DNA of 64,000 bases from Burhinus oedicnemus (taxonomy: Eukaryota > Chordata > Aves > Charadriiformes > Burhinidae). The stretch is taken from contig VFFE01007012.1 in the NCBI GenBank assembly GCA_008921705.1, positions 470,834-534,833 of the forward strand. The letters are read 5' to 3'. Below, in pieces: positions 1 through 18,100 of this stretch. How positions within the stretch are numbered: position 1 is the stretch's first letter; each line of letters begins with the position of its first letter. The notes beneath the pieces are model-generated. The model ran no database searches. It worked only from the letters and a program-made list of their open reading frames with translations, and was not told the DNA's origin. The translations under genes were made by a program, and so were the position numbers.

Positions 1-195
1 CTTCACATTTCTGCTTGCACAGTTTTAAAGCAGCACTACAAGGAACATATTCATCAAGTCACACCAAATTGTTCCAAACAGCTACAAAATTATATTGGTA
101 TGAAGAGACCAATACACCACCCCACCACAGATTTAAGTTAGAATCAATGATTTGCAACAGTTTCTGAAGAAAGACCAGGGTCCTACAGCTGACTA

Positions 196-7535
<7,340 letters not shown>

Positions 7536-8942
7536 CTATTAAAAGCATACAGCTGTTATTAATATCAGACTGCAACAGACTTCCATACCATCTCATCAAA
7601 TATAAATGACTTCTTTCCTCGAAAGTACAAGCAAATTTTCTTGAGCAGGATGTCAATAAAGAGATATAAAGTATAAACATTAAAAAAGTAAAATTTTTAG
7701 AGTGAAGCAACTAGAAGTAGCAGTGCCTTCACTTACTACTTCGTATTATATAGCCTATTTCAAACAGATTAATTTTAAAAAGTGGAACAAAGCACTGATG
7801 AAAACTCTTTAAGATCAAGTAGTATTGGTAAACGTGAGAAGTCTTTCAGGGCTACTGTCTTTTTGCTCTCGATGCTAATTCTAGCACCACCACCCCCCCC
7901 CAAAATCCTGCCAAAGATTTTTCAAGAAATTTTCTTATTACGTCAAAATAACAGCAAAATATTAACTTAAAAGCCAGCTTGGGCCAGTATTCTAAATTAA
8001 ACTCATTATTTTACTTAAAGTACACCAACACTACGCTGAAGTCCTGGCCTACACAACGTGTCAGCCTGAACGGATACCAGACCATCCCTGTAGTTCTACA
8101 CAGCAAACCCACGACTAAGGTAAGGGGGTGGGGGACTAAAAAAAAAAAGCCAAACACAAAGACAAAGCAAAACCTCGAAATGTCTAGCAAAACGCCTGGC
8201 GCCTGTGGACAAACATTACCCGCATGCCTCCCTCCAGCCCAATGGCGGGAAAAGCCCGCAGCAGCGTGCAAGGCGGGCCTGCGCAGCTCCCCCGGCACAC
8301 CAGCCGAGCCGGGACAAAGCCGCCGCCCCCCCTCCCCCCCTCCGGGCGGCGGGAGGCCGGGCCACACAGGAGGCCGCGGCGCACGCCGGGCCGGGGAACA
8401 GGAAAAGGGTAGGGGGGCGTCAAACCCTCCGCGGTCTCCAAACACCTCCACAAAATGGCGGCCACCTTTAGCAGGGTCTCTTCTCCCTCCCGCCGCCGAA
8501 CGACCGCCTCGGCGCTAACCCGTCCGCGCACCTCAACCCCCTTTTTGAACTATCCGCCCGGCCCTCCAGGCGTGGCCGCCGCCCTCCCTTCGTCCTCCCC
8601 GGGGATGCGGACACCCACGCGGCGGGACCCCGACAAGAACCCCCCGCACCTAAAATGGCGGCCACCGCGACTCACGCGGTTGGGACCCCCCTCCTCTCCC
8701 CACCACAGCCGCGCTGCTCCCTCCACCCTACACGGGGCCAGGCGGACAAGGAAACAGGCCTGGCTCCGCCGCGCCTCGCCTCAGGCCCGCAGCGGCGGGC
8801 GTGCCGAGCACAACTCCCTCACCCGCCGGCCGGGCCCTCCGCCGCGCCGCCACCTTCCGCGCCGCACCCTCGCCCCGCAGGGCCCCACTCCCCCCGCTCC
8901 CCGGAGCCCCCGGGCCTGCTCAGCCGACCGGGCAGCACTCAC

Positions 8943-8974
8943 CTCCGCTAACACCGACCTGCAACTGCGCAATG
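8943..8974 (-). other. RBMX: RBMX non-coding exon 1 (5' UTR)
   Basis: On the minus strand a donor TTAGCGGAG|GTGAGTG ends the exon at 8943. The 5' end is set by the TATAAA box at 9005-9000, which predicts initiation near 8970-8975. The exon carries no ATG. It would splice to 7535 across a GC-rich intron of about 1.4 kb. Confidence 0.7.
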
Positions 8975-8999
8975 AGGGCGAACAAAGGCGCTGCAGGCC

Positions 9000-9017
9000 T
9001 TTATACCGCTGACGTCA
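9000..9017 (-). promoter_or_regulatory. RBMX: RBMX core promoter: CRE and TATA box
   Basis: Read on the minus strand, a perfect palindromic CRE (TGACGTCA, 9017-9010) is followed 4 bases later by TATAAA (9005-9000), about 27 bases before the likely start. CREB/ATF proteins bind the CRE. A TATA box inside a CpG island is not the commonest arrangement. Confidence 0.7.
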
Positions 9018-9137
9018 CCAGCCGGCCGGGGCCCCGGATGCAGGCGGCGGCGAGGCCGGCAGGGGGAGGCAGCAGCCCGCCGCGGTACCCGGCCCCACGG
9101 CGGGGCGGCTTGCCGGAGGGCTGCGGGGCCCGCAGAG

Positions 9138-9203
9138 CCCCGTCCTGTCCGGAGACCGGGCCCGGGAGCTCCCCGTCCTGCCCGGAGACGGGGCCTACAC
9201 CGG
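9138..9203. repeat. 33-bp imperfect tandem duplication
   Basis: CCCCGTCCTGTCCGGAGAC recurs 33 bases later as CCCCGTCCTGCCCGGAGAC, upstream of the RBMX start inside the CpG island. Confidence 0.8.
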
Positions 9204-9589
9204 CCGGGGGTGGGGTGGGGTGAGCCGCCATAAGCGATTGCGGCGCGATGCGCCCGGCGGGCAGCGGTTCCCGCTTTGTCTCCCGGCCGCTCCCCGTCTC
9301 CCGCTCCTGAGCGGGATCCCCAAAGGAGCGGCTGCGTCACGGCTTTGGAAGCAAAATCACTCGCAATGGGGTCAGTTTAACTTCGGGAAGCGTCTGTGCG
9401 GGAGGTTAACCCTGTCCAGCTAGAACAGTCTCAAGGCGATTTTAGTTAATTAAGACATGCATGTCAGTCCGCCTTCCTCAGTGACTTAAACTGAAATAAC
9501 AGTAGTTTAAAATTAAATACGTTGCTGATAACACAAAGTTTTGTGCCGGTTCAACTAGCTCATTCTTTAATTATACCTGAAGTTCAATT

Positions 9590-9976
9590 GGGTTGTTCAG
9601 CCTGGAGCAGAGAAGGCTCCCGGGGAGACCTCAGAGCCCCTCCCAGTGCCTAAAGGGGCTCCAGGAAAGCTGGGGAGGGACTCTTGATCAGGGAGTGGAG
9701 CCATAGGATGAGGGGGAACGGTTTTAAACTGAAAGAGCGCAGGTTTTGATGAGATATTGGGAAGCAATTTTTGACTGTGAGGGTGTGAGCCACTGGCCCA
9801 GGTTGCCCAGGGAAGCTGTGGCTGCCCCATCCCCATCTTGAACACCTCGTTCAAGGCCAGGCTGGACGGGGCTTGGAGCAACCTGGTCTAGTGGGAGGTG
9901 CCCCTGCCCATGGCAGGGGGGTTGGAACTAGGTGATCTTTAAGGTCCCTTCCAACCTAAACCATTCTATGATTCCA
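9590..9976 (+). mobile_element. CR1 LINE, 3' end
   Basis: It begins CCTGGAGCAGAGAAGGCTC, includes GTTGCCCAGGGAAGCTGTGG and ends CCTTCCAACCTAAACCATTC plus TATGATTCC, the avian CR1 3' terminus. 5'-truncated as usual; coding capacity is lost. Confidence 0.93.
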
Positions 9977-9979
9977 TTT

Positions 9980-12900
9980 TATTTTGCTGACTAAACCCGA
10001 TAGCTGAAAAGTTAGGAGGAGGCCTGTGCATACAGAAATTGGCTGTTTTCATAATTTGAACTTTTAGTTTATCTAAACCGGTATTAATTGGTCAACAAGG
10101 CCTGTTTTCTTAAGAGTCCCACAGTCTAATTACCACTCAGTCTTTTAATTTAAAAACAAAAATGGGTTTTTCTGTTATCTTCTTAAAAGTAAGCAACAAG
10201 ACGAAAAGGGAAGCTGTCTGATGGTGTATTCTGTGTGGTTTTCAAACAGGACAGCTATTTTGCAAGTCTGTCTGTCTCCAGCCATTACCTTTTATAAAAA
10301 TTCCAGAGGCACGGTGAACATGGTCGCTGAAAACTGGTAGGCAGGGCCTGTAACTAATGCCCATCCCTACTTGAAGAAGGACCCTCAGATTTTATTTCTA
10401 GAAGATGCGAAAGCTAAGGAATTGCAGGCTCCTTGAACGTTTTAGGATTTCATGTTGCTCCTGACTCATCCTTGTGAGGTGAGGGAACAGTGCGAAGATG
10501 TATCACAGGTAAATTATTTAATACAAGAAAACTAGAGAGGGACTTAAGGGCCTGTAGCGATAGGACGAGGGGTAATGGCTTCAAGCAGGAAGAGGGGAGA
10601 TTTAGATTAGATCTCAGGAAGAAGTTTTTCACTGTGAGGGCAGTGAGACACTGGCACAGGTTGCCCAGAGAAGCTGTGGATGCCATGCTGAAATCCCACT
10701 AGGATTAACCAGAGGATTTAAAACAACCTCAGGTGAAGGCCCCAATCCCAGGTTTGAGTAACAGGATGCGGAGGGCCAGTCCTGTGCGCTCCTGGGGGTG
10801 TGCGGTGCTGAGGGATGCCTGTCAGGCCTGAGGAGCTGGTCTCCAGAGCCACTCCATGTTCCTGTACTGCACCTGCGTCAGCTGTGGCAGAGTCACCAGG
10901 TGGATTTTCCTAGGGCTTTTGAGAGGGTATCCATGCCATATGGTAGGCAGTGGTGCCTGGTACCTATTCAGGCTCTTGCTTGTACATACCAAGGTCCCTT
11001 TCCTTACAGATACCATAGCAGGTCTTCATTGAGACATCCCTAGAGCTAGCAGGCCTCCACAATGAACCTGCTGGGAGCTAAAAGGAAAAAAAATGCCACC
11101 TTTCTCATCTATCTACTGCCCTCCCAACTCCCTCCCATGCTGTTAGTTGTGCCAGCTGGACAGGGGGAGGAGGGGATGTGTGGGGTTGAAGCAATCAGAA
11201 ACGGCGGTGTAGCTTTCCAGACTCTGTTGGCTTGGCAGAGTCATGGGAGACAATGTGGTCCCTACCATGGTCCACTTTTCTAACGCATGGGATGGGCATT
11301 GCTCAACTCCTCTGTGACTTCTATTCTCCCTTGTGGTGTTCTACAGACCTTTATTTCTGAGAGGTGGCACAGAGTCTATAGACTCTGCAGGTGTCATTAC
11401 AGTCACAGAGCTGCGTAATTGTCGCATCCTGATAAGAGAACATCAGACTCTGATCTTCAGTTTTTCAGCCTCCTCTGCGCAGATACTGATATTCAACTGT
11501 TCTTTGTGTTAGGGAAAGCAGAAAGCAACATTGCCTCAGACTACCTCATAGATCTGTTGAGAATACAAAAGAAGGTAGCTCTCAAACACTTCTGTAGACT
11601 GTAGTACATATTTAAAGATGATCACCTTTCCAGCGTAGGTGCTGGGAGTTTCTGGATGCTGTTACTGTGCAGGGGAAAAGGGAAAGATGACCTTTGGTAA
11701 CGAAGTGGGAGGGCACTGCATGTGATAACAATACAGTTGCGGAAGAATGGCATAGCTAGATACTCATCCAATTATCATATGAAAAAAAGGTTCCAATTCT
11801 AGTTTCAATACAGAAGAATTTAAACCTCAGTCTCCCTGGAACAGATAGTGAAAACTAAAGCGAATTCTTAGTTCTGTAAGAAACATGCTAAAAATAGTCT
11901 TTGCCTATGTGTGAAGTCTCTGTGTGCTTCTATGTCCTATAGTACTGTATTTGCTGACAGCCTCCCAGGTAATTGGAAAGATAAGCAAATGCAAACTAAA
12001 GTCTCTTTTTCCTCCTCTGATTAGAAGAGTAAAATATTTCATTGGTAACTCCAGGCTTCATTTTATTAACATTCTGTTAACACATACTGTACATGTAGCT
12101 AGATGGGATTAGCATGAACATAATTACATTTGAAACACCATTTGAACATAACTGCTGTAATTGTATTAGAGCCAAATTCTTCTATCCTTTGTCCTAAAAG
12201 ATATCTTCATCAGGCCTCATCAAAACCTTAGTTCCATCTATATTGCAAACCAGAACAGTATTTTACTATATTCCACTACATAGTTTATGTATGGTCTTGC
12301 TCCAAGTTCAGTAAGACAGATCTTTTTCCTAGAGGATTAGATGATACATAATTCTTCTAATTCTTCCCCTCCTCACTTTTTTTTTTCTTTTTTGTAAGTT
12401 TGAATTTTTGTAGAAAAATTACAGAAACCTTCAGAGAACAAACTGCAGTCTGAATGGACACTAATCCCTCTATGTGTCATTCAGTAAGAAGTTCAAGGCT
12501 GAATAGCCAGATAGTTTATTTTGCAAATGATCTCTCAACTTTGAATTTTCTGATAGGAAATTAAGATAGTAATAAGAAGTCCTAATACTGGCATCTACAG
12601 AATAGGAAACAGACTTAGATGGGATAACTAGGGAGACAGAAACGAGGAAAACTCCACCAACCTTTACACAGAAGACAGTTGCTGTCTAACTAGCATAAAT
12701 ATACTTGCCCTTGCATTATCACAGCTTAGGAAGTTTTCTTTACATTTTTAAAAGTGGAAGAAATGCAATTAATTATGTTACTTACAAACCTGCATACATA
12801 TAAAGAAACTCATCACTTTGTGCCTTTTCACCAATAACCATAAAAATGAGCCTACTAGATGGGAGAGGTGGACAACATTCTATCAGAGTAATATTTTATT

Positions 12901-14230
12901 AATTTATTTGGTAGCTTTCACCTAACATGTCACTCTTTTGAGTGGATCCTATAACGTTTAACAATGTAGTTGAATTTACACTACAAACCTGTTCATACAG
13001 AGGACAGTACTTTGAATCTCCCCTGTACCATGCTACGTATTTTCATCAAACATATTGGCCTTTTACCAAGTTCATCATACTTTGGGTTTAAACTGGATAA
13101 AGGGTTCAGGAGAGCTGGGGGATGAGGACTAATGAGTACATAAATAATCTGATCACATAAGACTCAGAATGAATAAAAAAGGAATGTAATTCCCTTTAGA
13201 TACATAGTCAAAAACTAATAACTGAAAAGATCAGTTTAATACTTTCATGACAAAGAGCAATTTTCTAGGCAGCTGTCAGTTGACAGGTATTTACAGAAAT
13301 TCAGCATTTTTCCTCTGTAAAACTCAGACTAGAGTAGATGAGAGCAGCACAAAACAATTGTTTCTGGCACTGATTTTGTCAACTATTTATAAACTGGAAC
13401 TCCACAATGTGTTTCTCCCAAATTACCTATTTGGATCTAATTGTGGCCCCTTTTAGTTTAGCAGTACAAGGTGGATCACAGGTCCCTAAGAGATAGCTGG
13501 AGCTGCCTGAAATGACAACTCTAATTTTCCAGGCTCAGCTGAAAAGACACAAGATAAGCAACCATTATGCACCCTTTATTCTTTCTCCTTTTCCCTGGTG
13601 CTATCCTACAGTAAGGGCAACTCACTGCTGATTGACGAGGTGAGTAAAATTGTTGGACAGGGAGGTTTTGCAGGGGTAATGCAAATGTAATGTTGCAGGT
13701 TGGAAAGCAGAGTGGCAACAGCTTGCCTAAATGGGAAATACAGAGAGGAAGACGGAGGTGTTGTCTACCTGCTATTGACAGCAATGCCTTTAGTGCCATG
13801 TCTTAGGCAGCAGTGAGTATCTGTCTTGCCATGGTAGCACGGAGCTTGGCTTGCAGGCATCACTTGTACTTACCCTGGTTCTCAGACAGGTTTTGCAGCT
13901 GTCCCCAAGTGCTGCTCCTGCCATTGCCACCTGAATGAGCAAGCCTGGAGCTTGGCATCATATTCGTTGGCACCGCTGTGGCTGCGCTGTGGTACCAGGG
14001 AGCCATGGGACACCATGAGCTGGTGTGCATCCCACTGTTGTTGGCTGCAAACATCACAAGCTCCTGAACCAGACATCAAAAAATCTTCGAATATAATTCT
14101 TGAAAGTCGTGGGGTTGCAGATAAAGGTTGCAATACAAAATCTTGGATTTCCGCACCTAATTTCTGAGCTTGGTAAAATCCAATTTAAGTCTTTCTCTGC
14201 TGGGGGCTAGGACCTGACAAGATATTCTGG
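9980..14230. other. Spacer between the RBMX and TM9SF promoters
   Basis: Mostly AT-rich unique DNA. Apart from the CR1 piece at 10.5 kb I see no exon, RNA gene or recognisable repeat. All open frames are short and resemble nothing I know. Confidence 0.6.
10525..10690 (+). mobile_element. CR1 LINE fragment, ORF2 C-terminus
   Basis: It encodes [19 protein letters not shown], then [20 protein letters not shown], the tail of the CR1 ORF2 protein. It is truncated at both sides; the usual 3' end is missing after 10690. Confidence 0.9.
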
Positions 14231-14259
14231 TATGAGTCACCACAGGGGACTTTGCGAAA

Positions 14260-15110
14260 AAGGACTGAGGGGAGCGTCGAAGGCAAGGAAGAGAAAGCAC
14301 CTCCCCGCCGAGAGGGAGGCGACAGCTCGCCGAAAACACCCCGCAGCCAACGGCGGCTTCCGTGAGACCCGTCGTGCCTCAGTGTGCCCTGCCTCAAGAT
14401 GGCGCCTAGCGCCTCACCGCGCAGGCGCCGCGGCCCGAAGGCGGGTGTGACGCCGGCGCTACCGGGCTGAGGCCGCCTCCGCAAGGCGCTGGCCGCGGGA
14501 GTTGGGGCTGCCGTCTGGGCTCATGGTGCTTTCGCCCTTTCAGGCTGGAAGATGAGGCTGCTGACGGCCGGTCTCTTGCTGGTGGCACCTCTCTGCGCCG
14601 CTTTCTACCTGCCCGGCTTGGCGCCCGTCAGCTTCTGTGAGGAGGGCGAGGAAAGCGAGGGCTGCAAGGTGAGAGCCCTCACGGGAGGGCCCGACACGGG
14701 CGGTCGTCCCCCCGCCTCGCCGCGGAAACCTGGAGCAGGGCAAGCCCCGCGGCGAGGTGGGGGGGACCGCCGAGTATCCCCCGACCCGCTGCGTGCGGGC
14801 CCGGGGCGGTCTCCCTCAGGCGGCAACCTTTGCTTCAGGAAGCCAGCCACCCCCGGCTCCCTTTCTCTTGGTACACCCGGTGTTTTATTATGGCTAAAAC
14901 CTCCCTTTTCCCCGCTGAACTTTCCAGTCGGCGCTGGGAGGGTCCTTCTCCGGTGCTTCGTTCCCTGTTGCAGCCTCCTGTGGCGGCGTCGCTGCCGAGG
15001 GAGGGCGGCCGCGGCGTGGCCCAGCGCCGCGGCGGCGGTCGGGGCCTGTCAGAAGTCTGTGGTAACTCCGCCGTGGGATAGTGAGCTCCGAAACTTGTGA
15101 CAGCCCTTAC
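14260..15110 (+). promoter_or_regulatory. CpG-island promoter of the TM9SF2-type gene
   Basis: GC-rich, CG-dense block around exon 1. It contains an ETS-like GGCTTCCG (14354-14361), a YY1-like AAGATGGCG (14396-14404) and an NRF1-like GCGCAGGCGC (about 14419-14428). No TATA box is evident, so initiation is probably dispersed around 14.4-14.5 kb. A pyrimidine tract plus CAG just before GCTGGAAGATG could also be an acceptor for an upstream 5' UTR exon. Confidence 0.75.
14552..14668 (+). CDS. TM9SF2: TM9SF2-type exon 1
   Basis: Residues 1-39: signal peptide [17 protein letters not shown], then the mature N-terminus. Donor TGCAAG|GTGAGA. An ATG at 14523 is out of frame, so 14552 is chosen. Confidence 0.93.
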
Positions 15111-18100
15111 CAGCTAGCCTTGCGTTTCGTGTGGGCCGCGCGTTTGTTTTTGCAAGTCTATATTTTCATGCTTTTTCTCCCCCTGCCCTTCCCTGTTTCA
15201 GTCACTGATCGAGCTCTTTGTGAACAGGCTGGACTCGGTGGAATCTGTTCTGCCGTACGAGTATGATGCGTAAGTACATCGCAACAGGCTTCCAGAAGCG
15301 TTTTGGAGAGCCCATTTTCTGTTCTCCGTGCAGTGATGCAACTCCTGATGCAGCACGCGTATTTCTTGTAAGCAGTGTTTTGGATGTAGAGATGGGAGCG
15401 TAAATCCAGTGCTCAGCGGCAGGAATGAAATACAAGAGGGTGGAAAGGATGAAGGCCACACCTGTGCCTTCTGACTGACCTCAGATATTGTTAAAAACAA
15501 GGCTGCTGGGTTTCTAAAGGGTGCATTTTATTGAGCTTAGTACTAGATGTAGTGTTGACTTTGATATTTTTGAAAGTTCTTCCTGTTAGTCAAATCTAGG
15601 AAGACAGGAGCTTTGTGTTCCTTGTTTCTGGCAACTAAAAGAAATTGGATGAAGCGTCATTGTTATTTTTCCTTTTTCCACCAAAGCTCTGTATCTAACT
15701 CTTGGGTTTTTTTGATTTTGATTCTTGTCTGTGAAAACTGTTACCTGCTTTTGCAGATATTATTAGGTCTGCTAAGTAATGATACGCAATACGATTTGCA
15801 GTCTTGCTGTTGGGCATACAGGAAAGAGAAACTTGCCGGTGTTGGAGGGCTTACCCTGCGCAAGACCAGAGACTAGCTTGAAAAGCCCACAATGTCTCTG
15901 TTTGCATTAAACTTTATGGAAGCCAATGAATTTGGGACTGCTTATTGAGGAAAAGTACTTACTGACCAAAGATAAATGACTTTTTTTTTCCGTAACCTAC
16001 TGCTACCCATGGTTAAATAATGAAGATCCAGAATGGCTACGTACTCTCTCCCATATTCAGCCATTTTAGACTGTATGTAGTTGAAAAGAATTGGTGAATG
16101 GCATTTGGCAGTGTGGCACATTAATATTAAAACCACTACCCTTCTTTGGAACATGTTTCACATTAAATACTATTTGTAAAGACTCCTTTAAGGAAGGGGT
16201 GTAGTTATTTTTCTGAACCTCTTTTGCAAGAGGAGTGCACAGTCCGTAGCAGTCTTTTTTTCTTAATGTGAAACATTATGTTGTTTTCTTAAATTGCCAT
16301 TTGAAAAGGGTGCTTGAACTAGACACAGTGCATTTTGATAAAGATACTTCAGCTGTGTTATATCTTGGTTGAAATTGGTATCAAAATAGCAGTATTTCTG
16401 TATAATATATGCCAAATTTCTTTGCAAAGGCACTCAAACTTTTACTAACAGTGGCTGACCCACCAGAAGAAGCATGAAAACAGCCATGTTAAGGACATAA
16501 CTTAAGAAATTGGTTTAGGTTGATATTTATGGTTATATGTCAATTAAAAATTAAAGGTAGTCTTTTCCAATTTTCTTCCAGTTTTGACTTCTGTCAAGAT
16601 ACAGAAGAGAAAAGACCATCAGAAAATCTTGGACAAGTGCTGTTTGGGGAGAGAATAGCATCATCTCCATATAAGGTTATTTTATCCCTTGAAGTTGATC
16701 CTGTTTAAATTTGATAGCTGTCATTCTGATGGCTGTAATCTATTGACATAGCTGAAGATTTGATGATTGTGTGATTATTTTTATTTTATTTTTTTTAATA
16801 TAAGCTTTGTATTGTTTATGTAAGACAAACAAACCCCCTCCCACTCTCCACCCCAGGTTCAGGAACTTTTTCATACACTTCGTTGTACTATTGGGCAACT
16901 CGCAGAGTTGGAAGGGGAAGCTAAGTTGGGGCTCACTTTCAGCTCTTCCCTGCTCATACACAATATCTGTTGTCTAAAAACAAATTTTTCCATTGTTGAT
17001 ACATGTCACTTGAAATCTTCTGTAAAATAAATGTATGGAAGTAAATTGTAGATTAGGTATGTAATATTTTTCTGTCTCATGCCCTGCATTAGCCATGACC
17101 AAATGCAGCATCTCTAAAAAGCTGCCCAGTCAACTTGGGAAAATGATTAGCAGTAAAGGAGATGTGGTCAAACACTGGCTCTTAGTGCGTGAAAGCTCTA
17201 TACTGTTCAAGTGCACTTTCCAGACTGGGATTTGCTGGTGAAACTGAAACCTGGGCTATGCTTGTGTGCGAGGGTTGCTAGATAATCCAAATCCCTGTGA
17301 GAAAAAGAGACAGCGGAGTTTCTGAGTCTACTGCTGCTCAGTCATTAGGGACCTAGTCACATCTTTTCATAGTTTTAAGGAGGTGATGCCTCCTCCCTTA
17401 TTTAAATGGCTCCTAGAAGTCTCTTTTTCTCTGACTCTGTAATTTTAAGTCTTATGACTGCTGGCCACAAGCTAGCACGATGGGTCATTTGGGCTGGATA
17501 CCCATTGAATAGATAAGTAGTATAAGAATTACTTGTTTGAAATGACTGCACGCTACAGTAATTAGGAAATGCTTTGTTATTTGTTAGCACTCAGGCCTTG
17601 GTAATGTTAGAATTTTCAGTCATGTTTTAAGTGTGTTAGCTCACTAACAGGTAAATCCTAACTGGGTTAGAATAGAAGTTTGATATACAAATGTGAGCAT
17701 GTTCATATTAGGTGGTGCCCACACTTGAAGCATAGATGCTGTGAAACTTGTTGCATTTTTGACAGCTTTGTCTTAAAACGTAGTCGTTATGGGGGAAACG
17801 TAGCTAAAATGAATGTGAAACATTCATAAGAAATGTGTAGTTAAAAGTCTTGTTTAGCAGATGATGCAATTACCCAAATAAAACAAACTGGTAAAAGAAA
17901 AAAACAATACCTTTTCTACTAATTTTTAAAATTCAGTCCTCAAGGTTTATCTGGAGGTAGATTATCTGGGCTATTGAAGGGTTTTTTAGCAATGTGAAAG
18001 GGCATTACTGGTGCTGGATATACGTAAATCTTGACATTCGTTAAAGCTGTTGTATGGGAAATTCTGGCTTTTGAAACTTTTATAGCAAGGAAGTGAAGTA

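Larger units (their letters stand above)
8215..9320. promoter_or_regulatory. CpG island over the RBMX promoter and intron 1
   Basis: Base composition rises sharply to mostly G/C with very frequent CG dinucleotides, between AT-rich flanks. It holds a CCAAT next to an E2F-like GGCGGGAAAA (8238-8253) and two copies of AAAATGGCGGCCACC (8452-8466, 8652-8666), a YY1-type motif, downstream of the start in intron 1. The many long open frames here follow from the lack of AT-rich stops. Confidence 0.85.

Noticed and set aside
7979..8518. 179-codon plus-strand frame
   Set aside because: It runs from AT-rich intron into the CpG island opposite RBMX intron 1 and shows no domain.
8455..9012. 185-codon open frame on the plus strand in the RBMX CpG island
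   Set aside because: GC-rich DNA lacks stops; several overlapping frames are equally open, and the sequence is low-complexity proline/arginine without a known domain.
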